NCBI GenBank assembly: GCA_009733575.1
Contig: ML769565.1
Location: 64,713-128,712 of the forward strand
Direction of reading: 5' to 3'
DNA length: 64,000 nt
Origin: Gymnopus androsaceus JB14
Lineage: Eukaryota; Basidiomycota; Agaricomycetes; Agaricales; Omphalotaceae
A model generated the notes under the pieces. That model had not been told where the DNA came from. It was given only the letters and a program-made list of their open reading frames with translations, and did no database searches. Below, piece after piece: positions 22,780 to 37,865 of the stretch. A program made the position numbers and the translations under genes. Each line of letters starts with the position of its first letter. Within the stretch, counting starts at the first letter, position 1.

Positions 22780-23470
22780 AGATGTTCCGAAGTTCAGTAT
22801 TTATTTTTGACTGCGTTGGACTCTGTCCAACAAGACAATTGCAAAACTTGGCTATACTTTTCCACATTCTTTGCCAAGCGGCCCCATTGTCCACCATGCA
22901 TTTCGAGTATTTCAGTATACTCCTCGCTGTCAGGTCCATACAAAATTTATGGTGAAAGGATGAAGCTGGCAAGAATAAAATCTGCAAACAAAGGTGTGTC
23001 TCCCATCACCCAAACATCATCCTTCTTCATCCATGCGTCAACACATCTTACTGGGAGGGTTGAGTATCGTCGTCATTTTCGGTGTGAGCAACGGGTAGTA
23101 TGCAGCAAGCTTGGGGTAGAAAGCATCTCGGAATGCGGCTTGGAGAGCATGAGTGCCTTCCGGGATAAGTCGAGGTCGGGGTATGTTTTGTCGAGATATT
23201 CAACGATGTCGGTGGATTCAGCCAAAACGACGCCTGTAGAGTCATCTATGATAGCAAGGAGTGTGTATAATGGTTGGAGACCTGTAGGCTTGGCACCAAT
23301 TTCCTTCATTGTTGGTTCAACATCTGGGCATTCGATCCATATAGTTTTGTGCTGCAGCCCTTGTAGTTGAGGCAGTAGCTAAGTGAATTGGGGACTCATC
23401 AGATTGAACTCTTCGAATGAACTCAGTGGAATAAATCATCGAAGTTTCCAAACATGAGGGTTCCAGCAAC
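22780..23470 (-). pseudogene. glutathione S-transferase fragment
   Basis: Blocks KTIWIECPDVEPTMKEIGAK, GVVLAESTDIVEYLDKTYPD (thioredoxin-like N-domain), then in another frame PEGTHALQAAFRDAFYPKLA and ILNPPSK, then in a third CVDAWMKKDDVWVMGDTP and FADFILASF. At least three frame changes, plus a deletion between NPPSK and DAWMKK. Intracellular detoxification enzyme family; this copy cannot be functional. Confidence 0.75.
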
Positions 23471-23684
23471 CACCTTTACTGATCTTCCAGGAAAAGTCGT
23501 ATGGAGTGAGCATGCTGTTAAGTACGTGGAAGTAATGGTTTAAAGAATTGGAACTTGTTAAGAGTCATGCGCCAAAAGAGGTAACAATGATTTCAATTAG
23601 CAAGCACTCAGTAGTATGGAAGCAATGCAACGAAAGCAGCAAAACAAAACAATCACAAAAGGTACACCTTTACAACCTTCTTCA

Positions 23685-24237
23685 TCATCCCCAAAACAAC
23701 CTTCCGTCACACTGGGTCCTCTGGAAGCTGGGCCTTTCCCGTAGCAAGGTGAACCAAATAAACAAAGTCTGCCTGAGCAACAAGCGGAAGCTTCCCCAAA
23801 GCCTGTTTCTTTTGCTTTTCCTGCAGCTTCGCCTTGAACTGCTCGGCAAAGTTCTTTGAGATGACGTCGGCACGTTCAACAACCTCTATGGGTACTCCTG
23901 CAAGGTTGGCTGCGTAGGTCCCAAAGGAGCCGGTGGCGACACCCTTGACTAGTTTGTATAAGAAAACGATCTGACGGGATTTTAGAGATGAAATGAGAAC
24001 TGTAAGAGCGAAATTAGCACTCACAGCGCGCTTCTCGTCGTCAACGATTGTGGACATGTACATGTTCCGGATGTTGGGGTGGTAAGCAAAGTCATTGGTC
24101 AATGAACCATAGTGAGTAGCGAAGAACAAAAGCGGTGGAGTATGCGTCGCTAGTTGATGCAAGACAGCCTGAAAGGAATGATGAGAACAAGTGGGCACAG
24201 AAACGAAGAGTGCGCACCCCTGTGATAGCCATCCCAT
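23685..24237 (-). pseudogene. MSH6 C-terminal fragment
   Basis: Reads VLHQLATHTPPLLFFATHYG, NDFAYHPNIRNMYMSTIVDD, an intron starting GTGAGT, then IVFLYKLVKGVATGSFG, YAANLAGVPIEVVERADVIS and LPLVAQADFVYLVHLATGKA. This is the last part of the MutS ATPase domain and C-terminus of the mismatch-repair protein MSH6. The mismatch-binding, connector and Walker A parts are absent. It begins abruptly next to the Rif1-like fragment, another join between unrelated genes. Confidence 0.85.
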
Positions 24238-24243
24238 CCTACT

Positions 24244-26369
24244 TCATGATATATTACTGCGAGTTGGCGACAGGGTTGGCTCCCCCACAACTTCGCAATA
24301 TATTCTGAGCTCGAGCAGAGGAGGAGGATGAGGAAGAAGAAATAAAAGGCTGAGAGTCCTCGACAATTTCCAAGTCTTTGGAATGGCGCTTTCGCTTCTT
24401 CCCGATAGATTTCGATGTTCGATCCAGGTCCTGGACATCCACTGCCATAGACGTGTCCAAGTTGCGTCCAGAAGCCACGGACAATTCACGAATCAGTGAA
24501 CACGAAGATGGAACAATCTCCAGAGAATTGTCCACCTTACGTCTAGGAGTGGTGTTCGATGGCAGCAGTAGTTCGCGAATTAGTGACGACGATGACGGGA
24601 CAATCTCAAGAGATTTGTCCTCGTTATTATTGTTGAGTTGAGCCATGGATGACGATTCACGAATTGGTGAACACGAAGATGGAACAATCTCCAGAAAATT
24701 GTCCATCTTGCGTTTAGGAGTGGTGTTCAATGACAGCAGTGTGACGAAGATGACGGGACAATCTCAAGAGATTTGTCCGCGTTATTATTCTTGTTGAGCA
24801 GCAGCAAACGCATCGCAATACTGCAAGATAGCTTGCGATCCCGTAATGGGTACAGGCTCCAACGACTGAGTCTCTGGAACGACCGAGACCTCCAAAAAAA
24901 AAGTAAATTCCAAGCAACCCCAAGCAAAAGGTAACTCTCAACTCACCGCTCCCTGCAAATCATCACTCTGCGTCAACCCAGCCACAAATCCACGATCATC
25001 CACCTTTCCAAGTCCCTTCAAAACCATCTTCAACTCGGGTTCGTACTGGGGAATAAATTCCGGTCGTTTATGGTATGTGGTGAGCCAAAAATCTTCAAAG
25101 TAATGGAACACCCCTCCAGCACAACTTTCTGGCCCATCAAGGGGAGCGATGAAGAGCATCTATAGCGTGTTGAGGGTCTTTTGATTTGGCTGTTCTTTGA
25201 TGAGTCTGTTGAGGACTTCTGAGTACAATGGGAAGATCTGTATGGGTTTGGGTTTAGGTTTAGATTTCAAATTCAGATTGAGTTTCAGACATGTGAGATT
25301 GAGAGATGAATGGGGGTGCGAGTATAAAGAGGGGTTTGGAAGAGAGTGTTTGAAAGAAAGACGTACATGTTTAAAGTGGATCTGGTCGGGTATGACCTCG
25401 GATTTATCTTCGAGCCAGCGGGAGATGCTATGGCACACCATAGCCAAGGAGGATACAAGCAGCGTATCCGGGACTGAAAGAATCATATCATAGATTGTGG
25501 CGATATATCGCAGAGAGATGTCCATGTCAATGTCGAGCAATTGCAAGGGTTTCGCATTTGCATTAGTAGAATTTGTATTCAAATCAGTACTCGGAGGATA
25601 CAACAAGTTCAAAACGCTGTTCATAACAGGCAACACTTGTTCCGCTAGCGTTTTTTTCTCGAACAGAGCAACAAAGGCTGATAAGAGGGCGTGGAATTGT
25701 TTAGGAAAGCGAGTGGAGGGAAAGCAAGTGGAAAACGAATAACAACAATTCTGCTCCGTCTGCGACTAACGCCTGCCATAGCCCCATAGCTGCCTCGTTA
25801 GCTCCATGATGGACTCTAGCAGTGGCCAACGCGACACGGAAAAGCATTCCCCAGTGTTCAATCTCTTCGTCTGTCATCAGCCGCTCCCTAAAACACCATA
25901 CATTAGTACAAAAGTTTATCATCAAAGAGATAGAAAGAACATACGGGAACAGAAACTTCAAAAACGTCACCAAACTATCCCCCGCAACTCCTTCCTCGAC
26001 CCATCGACGTGCAACAATCACCCACATCTGCATATCAAACGTCGACCAACCTGGACTTGTTTCATCACCAACTCCTTCACCTCCCCCTCCATATTCAAGT
26101 TGACGCAACAACTCCTTCCTACTTGGATACACCACAACCCCCTGACACATCCTCACCCACTCTCCCTGTAATCTCCCCTCCCCAATCCGAAAATCCCTCC
26201 GCACAACACTACCTAGAAACACCTCCACACCACGCGTTTCCTCCAATCCCGATTGGGAGAATGTTCGTTGGGCGGTTTGCCAGAGTTTGTGTAGGAGGCG
26301 GGTTTGTTTGAGTTCTAGTTCGACTCTACGAGGCACATTTGTCTGAGATTTAGCCACAGGCTGCCGCAA
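24244..26369 (-). pseudogene. Rif1-like telomere/replication protein fragment
   Basis: A minus-strand series of exon-like frames: LLHKLWQTAQRTFSQSGL, MWVIVARRWVEEGVAGDSL, MTDEEIEHWGMLFRVALATA, LRYIATIYDMILSVPDTL, ISRWLEDKSEVIPDQIHF, FPLYSEVLNRLIKEQP, then YFEDFWLTTYHKRPEFIPQY and a low-complexity tail with repeated LEIVPSSSSLIREL units (at least four) and a basic KKRKRHSKDLEIVEDSQP. This order resembles the end of the helical N-terminal domain of fungal Rif1. The N-terminal part of the family is missing, and the region fuses to IBtk-like sequence upstream and MSH6 sequence downstream. Family call moderate; fragment status clear. Confidence 0.5.
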
Positions 26370-29300
26370 AGGCGAGATACAGGACCAAGAGTGGGTACGG
26401 TAGCCAAACTAGAGTTGGAAGCCTGTAGTTGAGGTCGTGCATTGGATGATGCAGGAGACTCTCTAGGCTTCGAAGCAGGTGCGGGAGAACTACCCAACAC
26501 TGGGAAGGCACTCGTTGCCGTTGCCGCCGCCGAACTTGTCTTCCAAGGCGACCCGCTTGGCCGAGGAACGGGAGACGGACTCGGCGGGGTGGAAGGCAGA
26601 TCAAAAGCCAAGGATAATTGGGTCTGTGAGGAGCCTGCGCGTCGTAACCGAACCGAACTGAACAGCATTCCATCACTAGGAGAACCTCGAGCCTGGGGAG
26701 TCGTGTATATCTGGGTAGACTTTTCCGAGGCAATAGCTGCTTCTGCCATAACAGATCGCATATCGACACTGTAGATTAATCAATCACAATCAGTCTTGCA
26801 AAAATTTGTAGCAAGAGACCAGAAACACATACCGAGGAATGAAAGATGCCTTCCAGGCCGGTGAAGGTCCGGATGAACCTCCCGAAGACAGACACGGCTC
26901 AGCAGGGTCAATGGATGGAGGACCAATATCCATTTCATCCATGTCAAAAATGTCCTCCGATTCGGGAATCGGAGCTTGGGGTTTCAACCCCGGGCTGGTA
27001 GAAAATCGCGGGCCAATAATAGGGCTACGTGTGCACTCTTTCCGAGCCCTCTTTGATGGCCAAACGAAGTGCTCAAGAGCGGTGAGGGCGATGGAGGAGA
27101 CAATGAAAATTTGAAAGCCTGCGATAATTTCCTTTCTCGTTGCCTTTTCGTGCTGGGAATAAAGATAGCTGGAATATCTTCGTCTTCTAGCTATTTTTGC
27201 CATTTGCTCATGGCATGGTTGACCAACATATTGCTCTGAATGACCATTGCCTTGTCTTCTTGTCGCGTGCGAATGAAAGCGGAAAAGTGCTTAACAAGCG
27301 ATGGACTGAGATCTTCCAACATATGACTCTCCAAGAATGTTTCCAGATTTTCGGAGATGTAGGCCTCGACGGAGGATACCAGCTCATATGCATGGTAATG
27401 CGAGGCTTCGGATAGCAGCAGATAATTCGATGGCTAAAGAGCGAACGGATTCACCGAGTGAGCCAAAAAGCCCTTCAGTTTGACCACAACACAACCACTT
27501 CATCACATCTTCCATCACACCGAATCGCATATGTTGCAGATTCACCTTCAACACTTTTTCATGACCTCTGCGAAGCTTTGTCCACTCCTCTTCACTCAAG
27601 AAATCATCAAAATACACAGACCAAGCTCGCAAGATGGTCGAGTATGCACGGACTTTGCGTCCTTCTGCCAATTGTAACGCAACATCGGGTGTGAATGATG
27701 AATGAGTGGAGGCTAGGTTATTGGAATTCCAAACCGCAGTGAGATCTTTGCAAAGAGTTTCCTTCACCGGCCTCTTTGTGACGCTCTCCATCGCTTTGAA
27801 CACCTCCGGAAGCACAAGCGTCTTAGCCAGTATTTGGAGCTCAGATTTAATCTGCGCTCCGAGAGCTGGCATGACAGTGACACTCGAGCTCGATGAAGAG
27901 GTTTGTGAAGCGGCACCAGTGGAAACGCGTCGATCCCCGATGCAGATGAGTTGGTCGGTATATAAATAGTGCATAAGGATAAGCACAGCAAGAGGATGAG
28001 AATTACTGAAAGTGATATTTCGGATGGGATTGACAGTCTTGTTAGCAGATTCCGGCGAGATGGATATGATTTTGGGGGCAGGCAAGGCAGAACAAGCATC
28101 CCCTTTACAGTCCAGAATGGACTCTGAAGGAGATAAGAGAACATTGGACATGGTGGTCGATCTTGCGCATAGAATGATACCGTGTATGGGGAAGGAAAAA
28201 CGGGGAGACGCTGATAAAGATTTAGTTTTGCTCCAACCCTTCTTGGTGCCAAACGAGGAATTATCGGATTGCACGGATATCAAAAGGTCAGCACCGTAAG
28301 GTAGCTTCCCAAGGGCCAATCCTTGCGCGGCGTTTCTACCAGAGCACATAGCTCCCGCAATGACTTGACGTCCTTCTTGATATCCGAGTCCCCATCATCG
28401 TCGTACTCCTCGCCATTGTCATCCCGCTTCTCCTGCAAATGACTACGTGCACCGCTCATCTCCGTGGGCATCGAAATGGACAGTGGACCGGTAGTTGTGT
28501 TGCTCAAGCCGTTCAACCACTCCTTATCTAACGGAGAGTCTACCGATTCCATCCACATCCACGGGATGATGCTCTTCATATCGTCCACTATAAAGATACA
28601 AAATGAGTAAAGGAATACACAAAAAACATGAGAAGTTAGTTACCAAGATCCCATCCCTTGCGAGCATCAGCAGCCTTCTTCAACTCCCAACCGTCTTTCT
28701 TCTCCACCGACTCCTCCTCCATCACTGGCCACGCAATAGACTTTACATCCGCATCAACCCTCAACGCACCAAAGGCTCCGGTACTACTAGCACATACCCC
28801 AACGATACGTTGAAGATATGGGATTCGAGAAAACTTTTGCGATCTTCCGCCACTGCTACCGGAGCCTTTATACGGCGCAGAAAGGCCACCAAAAGTTGCT
28901 TCAGAAACTGAAGAACGTGCCCAGAATCCGTGCACACGATAAGTGAGCCCTCGACACCAATAGGGACGTCCTATGGCAGTATAGATTAGATCGTGCTTCC
29001 AAATACAGAGGTTGTCGAAAACTCACCCTTACTGCACTAATGAGGCCCCTTCTTAACGCCCAAACCCGTTGGGGCTTAATGATCTTCGCCAACGCAATAC
29101 CAGATCCAGAAACCCCATTTCCATCCAAATCCCCGTCACTTGATCCCAGCGCACACCAACAGGAGGAACTCCAGGTACACCAAAAACAAAAACTTCTCCC
29201 CCCTCTGATACACAAGCAAAGTCGACGTGATTGTGGCTTGTAGTAGCATTCGTCTGAGAGCTGAGCATTGCCGCAAGATGAGAAGTGGACGACGTGTGCG

Positions 29301-29740
29301 GCGATCCAGATGTCGAAGGAGCATTTGAGGAAGAGGACAAAGAACCGAGAGAAAAAGGCGGAGGAGTCTCGTCCGAACATACTATTTTGACAATGCGAGT
29401 GGATTTGAGTGCCTGAGGAGGTCGGTATGGCGTAATTGGTGAGGGGAACGTATGTAGCGGGCTAAACGGAAGGTTAAGAGCTGATAATACCATGGAGTTG
29501 TGCAAATTAATTACCTGACCCGTCCTACTCGATCGCCCCAGACAACCAGGACATTGCCCTTCCACCTACGTCCTAAACCTCCAGCGCCGCCCAGTTGCAC
29601 TCTCTCCGAGTGCAATTTGAACAACAGGTCTAGTAATCTTGGTTACTTTCAGCAAAGGTGCGTTTGGATTGGGGTGTTGGGAGAGATGGTTGGGAAAGAA
29701 GGTGTAGGATGTCGCCGAGTAAAAGGCGGAGTTGATCTCC
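26350..29740 (-). pseudogene. IBtk-like RCC1/BTB-domain protein, N-terminally truncated and frameshifted
   Basis: Order along the minus strand: RCC1-type end (TKITRPVVQIALGES, VLVVWGDRVGR, HTFPSPITPYRPPQALKS, PYLQRIVGVCASSTGAFGAL), acidic linker, SLRELCALV, first BTB (LGKLPYGADLLISVQ, FPIHGIILCARS, SHPLAVLILMHYLYTD), second BTB (FTPDVALQLAEGRKVRAYST, FGVMEDVMKWLCCG), then EASHYHAYELVSSVEAYI, SENLETFLESHMLEDLSPSL and a C-terminal disordered tail ending SFIPRVDMRSVMAEAA. The ankyrin start expected for the family is absent. The frame is lost between ELCALV and GRNAAQGLALGK (about 28340) and again near 27430. The 3' end runs straight into the Rif1-like fragment at about 26350. Confidence 0.7.
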
Positions 29741-30510
29741 TAGGAAGCAAAGAATTAGAGAATAATAGATACATAGATAGTGCATGGTGCGCACCAGGTA
29801 TTGTCTTGTACAACTCGGGTAAAGTAAACAATTCTGAGATTACGCGTAGGGCTTATTGACCGAGCAGAGCTAAATTTCTAGCATACTGCACTTGGTCTGG
29901 ACCCATGTCATCTGAAGATAAGCATGGATTGATCATGACACGCATTAGATTGTGGCGGAGAGCAGGTACCAGGATGCTCGAGCGCTCTGCAAGACTGCAA
30001 GTCAAGTCTTCGAGAGTTTTATCATAGTCAAGACCTTCCACTTCACGCAAACCGGTCCATATACATGCAGCAGGTAAGATGGACTTTAACAACCGCATAA
30101 CGGCGGCAGCTAGCCTACTGGAAACAAAGATCTATGAGAAGATTGGAAACAGAGGTAAGTTTTGTACACAATGAACAGGTTTTACAGCTTACTGAATGTG
30201 GCTCTGTCTAGTGAAATAACTGGAATTGCCTTGAACAGTGAGGAAGGGAAGCTGGCGGTCTGTAATCGGAACATGATCTTGGTATATGGATTGTTCGAGT
30301 TGTTGGTTGCTACTGCTAATTCAGGCCTCGCTATAGGTACTTCTGCATATTGGTGTACATCCTGTAATCCGTTGAACGGTTCACAGTGTTGTAGTTGAGA
30401 GCAGTGGAGAAGCCAGGAGAACAGTGTCGCAGACTCGAAAGAAGGTAATAGAGTAGGCGCTGTACATTTATTGTACATCATAAGCGCTCATCAATTGTCT
30501 TTTCATAACC
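29741..30510. other. unassigned region at the divergence point of captured genes
   Basis: A minus-strand open stretch at 29853-30098 (LAERSSILVPALRHNLMRV) and a plus-strand stretch near 30190 (SSEITGIALNSEEGKLAVCN, WD40-like) look like further gene pieces. Fragments are on the minus strand to the left and the plus strand to the right of this point. Confidence 0.3.
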
Positions 30511-30855
30511 ATGTCAACGGTCGGAGCTACAAGGTTACTATTAGTACAAGACTGGTATGAATATGCTGTCCGTGATTTTGACCGTCCAGGCTCCAGTGCG
30601 TACTTTTCACTCTTTTTGAATCCAACGCTAAACAAATGAAGTTGTAGAGGCCTTTACTATCATTGTCGCCAGCCGATCAGCGTGGATTGACCTGCACAAT
30701 ATCGAGCCTAGTGGATTAGGCGTTCATCTTCTGCGACACGCCGGGTCTTCGCCTCCGCTACCAACCTCTCACTTTACTCTGTTTTTGGGCGATCTCGAGC
30801 TGTGGATGGATGAAAGATACACTAAACAAGTCTGTGCGCTCATGGGCTTCCATTA
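30511..30855 (+). pseudogene. unrecognised C-terminal gene fragment with one intron
   Basis: Reads MSTVGATRLLLVQDWYEYAV and RDFDRPGSS, then a short intron (about 30598-30648), then VEAFTIIVASRSAWIDLHNI, LGVHLLRHAG and LFLGDLELWMDERYTKQVCA, ending ALMGFH and TAA. Splicing is in phase, so it derives from a real gene; I do not recognise the family. No upstream exons found. Confidence 0.4.
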
Positions 30856-31330
30856 AAGTCCCACATCCCGCGTGGCTACGACCACAAGTCCAGTCACCGC
30901 TGGCTCCTCATCTGCATCCTTCTCCAGGTCATTGATGACACCCAGCGAGGATGCGGAGTCATCTATTGATGTTAGCGAACCATCCATAATGAGCACTACT
31001 ACTTCGAGCAAGCGTGGATCATTTGCTCTGCCAGCAATAGCAGTGATAATCACGGAACAACTGGTTCCAGTAATGGACATTCTCTCCTCACGACTGCCTC
31101 TTCCAGCTCGGCTTCAACTACTGGATCAAAGACTTCGCCGACTCTAAAGTTGATAAACATCTCTTATCCTCTCACCCGCTCGCTCTTTTCCGCCATTATA
31201 TACGAAACCTCTATCCTTCAACTTGGACAACAACCTTGTTCTCCACGAATGCAACCCGAATGCGACCCGAATCCTTCGTGACCGCCGCACATTTACCACT
31301 AACTCAATGCAACTGTCTTCTCTCCATTCC

Positions 31331-33060
31331 ACCATGGATCTTGAAACTTACTATAACAAAGGTCTGTCTGAATAACTAGCCAATTTATGGAGTATTGTTG
31401 AAAGTTCATTCAATTGTCAGTAGAATAAATCAAAGTGGTTGAATGCTTCTTCGACTTGCCTTTGGACTATAGCGACCCATCTGGCGAAAAGATTCGAGTG
31501 TTTACAAGAAATTTGATTCCAAAGAATAAGGCCAAGACAAAGAAGGAGGAGAAGGACTTGCCATATCGTGAATTATCTTATTTCTTGCTATTAGTAAAGT
31601 GTTGACTGTCCCGTGCTGTTGCAGTGGTCTATCTTCAAGGTGCGCCCTCTCGTATTGATGCAGTTGTTTTGGCACTAATAATGGCTGCTACATAGGAGGA
31701 CCGGGTTTGAGGTCGATCTTATGGGGAGCTCGGGATATGCAGGTCAAGTTTGTCCTAATTCAGCCGGCGTGCATATCCATGTGCAGCTGCTCATTCAAAA
31801 TTCCATCAGATCCATGAACAGGGATACCAGGTACATGTAACGAGCTCCTTTCGGCTTTCACAATATTAACAGGTACTCCTAGATACTTTGGCTAGACCCC
31901 AGAGATACTGGTTTAAGCACACTGATCTCCGCCGATACGCTCCCTGCCAGACTTAAATCTGAACAAGACATGGCAAACTATTTCAAACATTTCCAAGCTG
32001 ATAACATCGGTTTGTTATGTCTGTTCCTTGTGTACGAGGCACTAATCAGATTCTCTACAATAGTGAAAGATTGCGAATCGATCTGTCAAATTAAAATAGG
32101 TGACAAGCCCGAGGAGGATAGGAAATGGACAATAATGGGTCAAAGTTTTGGTGGATTTTGTGCTATTGCATATCTATCTTTCCACAGCGAAGGCCTGAAG
32201 GAGGTATTCATCACTGGAGGGCTAGCCCCACTAGGAGACAGCCCGGATCCGAACTATGAAAGGACTGTTCGTGAGTTCATTGTTTAACTTAGCTCTCTAA
32301 CTCGCTTCTGTTCACCCGGTTCTACGCTCATTATCTTCTGCAGGCAAAGTCATCAGCTGGAATAAGATCTATTATAACAAGTACCCTAAAGATGTTCAGT
32401 GAGTAAGTTGGGCTGCTACATGTCAGGTCCAGAGCTTCATATTGTCAAGCACCACTAGGTTAGAGATATAGCGGCCTACCTTGAAGCAAACACCGCCGTT
32501 TTACCTAGTGGCGGACATCTAACAGTATGCCGTTTCCAACGACTTGGCATTGATTTCGGTATGGATGGTGAGTACCATTGGAATCGCATTTCTTCGTCAT
32601 GATATGCTCACATCACACGTATAGGCGGTATTGACCGAGTACATCGTGAATATTTCCTTGCATTTCTCCGAGTTGGGTCTTATCTCTTTTGGGTGAACAG
32701 AGCTTGTCTTCCATGCAGAAAATGACCTCGAGTTGTTTGGAAAGCTATCCTACAAAGGTTTGCAAAACATCGAGCGGAGCCAGTCCTTTGATGGGAATCC
32801 AATATACACTGTGCTGCATGAAACTCTTTACTGTCAAGGGTATGTCGTGTCTTGTCAGCAAAACCCGTATTCTGATGGTTTTTTATGTTAGACAAGCACC
32901 ACGATGGTCTGCAAGATCTCAGTTCTCATGGATTACAAGACGATACCCCTTGGAATGCGAAGCAGAGGTAAGCCATCAATTCAATTGCTCAGTCCTACAT
33001 CGACGTCATCATCTTTATTGCGCTAACTCGGACCGCCCAAGCAGATACCCAATACGAGTC
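31331..33060 (+). pseudogene. proline iminopeptidase (alpha/beta hydrolase), C-terminally truncated
   Basis: From MDLETYYNK at about 31332, in-phase exons give VECFFDLPLDYSDPSGEKIR, VYLQGGPGLRS (oxyanion motif), ILWLDPRDTGLST, RLKSEQDMANYFKHFQADNI, MGQSFGGFCAIAYLSF with the nucleophile serine, then GGLAPLGDSPDPNYERTVRK and on to GQAPRWSARSQF at about 32940. About nine short introns splice in phase. The remaining catalytic Asp/His region is not found; after about 32970 the sequence changes to unrelated coding-like material (VVLGEETVNVKREVDQQPE near 33250) and then the ABC transporter. Family removes N-terminal proline from peptides. Best-preserved captured gene on the plus side, but incomplete. 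Confidence 0.65.
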
Positions 33061-33429
33061 CTATGATCTATGATGGCTTGGGACTGGAACTTGACGTCAA
33101 TGCCTGTTATCCAGCATGCAACATGCGCATTTCCGCTCATACACGTCTCATGGCTATACTACAGGCAGTGGCATAGGCGCGTCACACTCAGGGTATTCTC
33201 CCCGACAAAGTATTCTGAGAGACGTCAGCAATGCGCCGAGATCATTTTTGTCGTACTTGGAGAAGAGACCGTAAACGTGAAGCGGGAAGTAGATCAACAG
33301 CCAGAAGCAAAGGAGGTGGCAGATTTTGTGTCAGAAAGGATCAAGGCGAAGATTAGCGATTCAATGCTCTGCGCAATCGATCCAGGCTGCATTCGCTCTA
33401 TAGTCAGATTTGACTACTCTTGTCTCGAC

Positions 33430-37072
<3,643 letters not shown>

Positions 37073-37167
37073 CAGGATTCAAGCTCAAGCGCAGTATACA
37101 GTATTACTTAGGTTTTTTTTGTGTGCTGTGTGTACTTCTGAATGATATCCTGTTTCAAGAAATCCAG

Positions 37168-37552
37168 TGTAAGCCTCTGCTGTGCAGTTCAGCGTACGCT
37201 ACGGAGTACGCTATGCTGCCGCTAGGCCGCCGCCTAGATGAAGTTTGTCATTTCAGCATTGCCCTGAAAAGGCTGCTGAAATGGAATGATTCACTCGGCT
37301 TCTGAAAGATACCTTTTCGGGTAGCCTTTCAGCCCTGCCGAAGGTGATTGTTTCGGCTTCTGTCCGAAACAATAGGTTTCGGATCCTAGCTGAAGGTTCC
37401 CACTTCAGATGGTCCGAAGACTTCTATTTCGTTTGTTCAATGAAATGTATATTTTCTCTAGTTGACCGAAAATTCAGATTTCGCCTATATTCTGAAAGTA
37501 TTTACTTCACATTACACTTCAGCCTAGCTGAAGCATAATGATTGGCGGTGTG
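37168..37552 (-). repeat. right long terminal inverted repeat of the composite element
   Basis: Reverse-complement partner of 17049-17439; begins 96 bp after the ABC transporter stop. Outer end GGCGGTGTG followed by ACT. Confidence 0.8.
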
Positions 37553-37865
37553 ACTAATTTTGATTTCCGATCCCCCTTGCAGCTATCTTATCTTATCTTC
37601 TTTCCTGCGACCTCCGAGTCTGAGAATCTTTGGAGAATTTGCAGGTACTCTTGCCAGTCAATGCCATTCGGACGATGAAAAGTTCTGCTCTTCCAGAATC
37701 CAGAGTCTAAACATTCCGAATCCGAGTCCAAAACTGAGCTCATGCTCATGCTGTGAATCCCGGATGTGTTCCTCGCAATGATCTCAAAGTAAAGTTACCA
37801 CAATCTCAGTCTCAGGCTAAAGGCTAAGGCTATTGGATAGATATACATTTTCGCTCGATATACTC

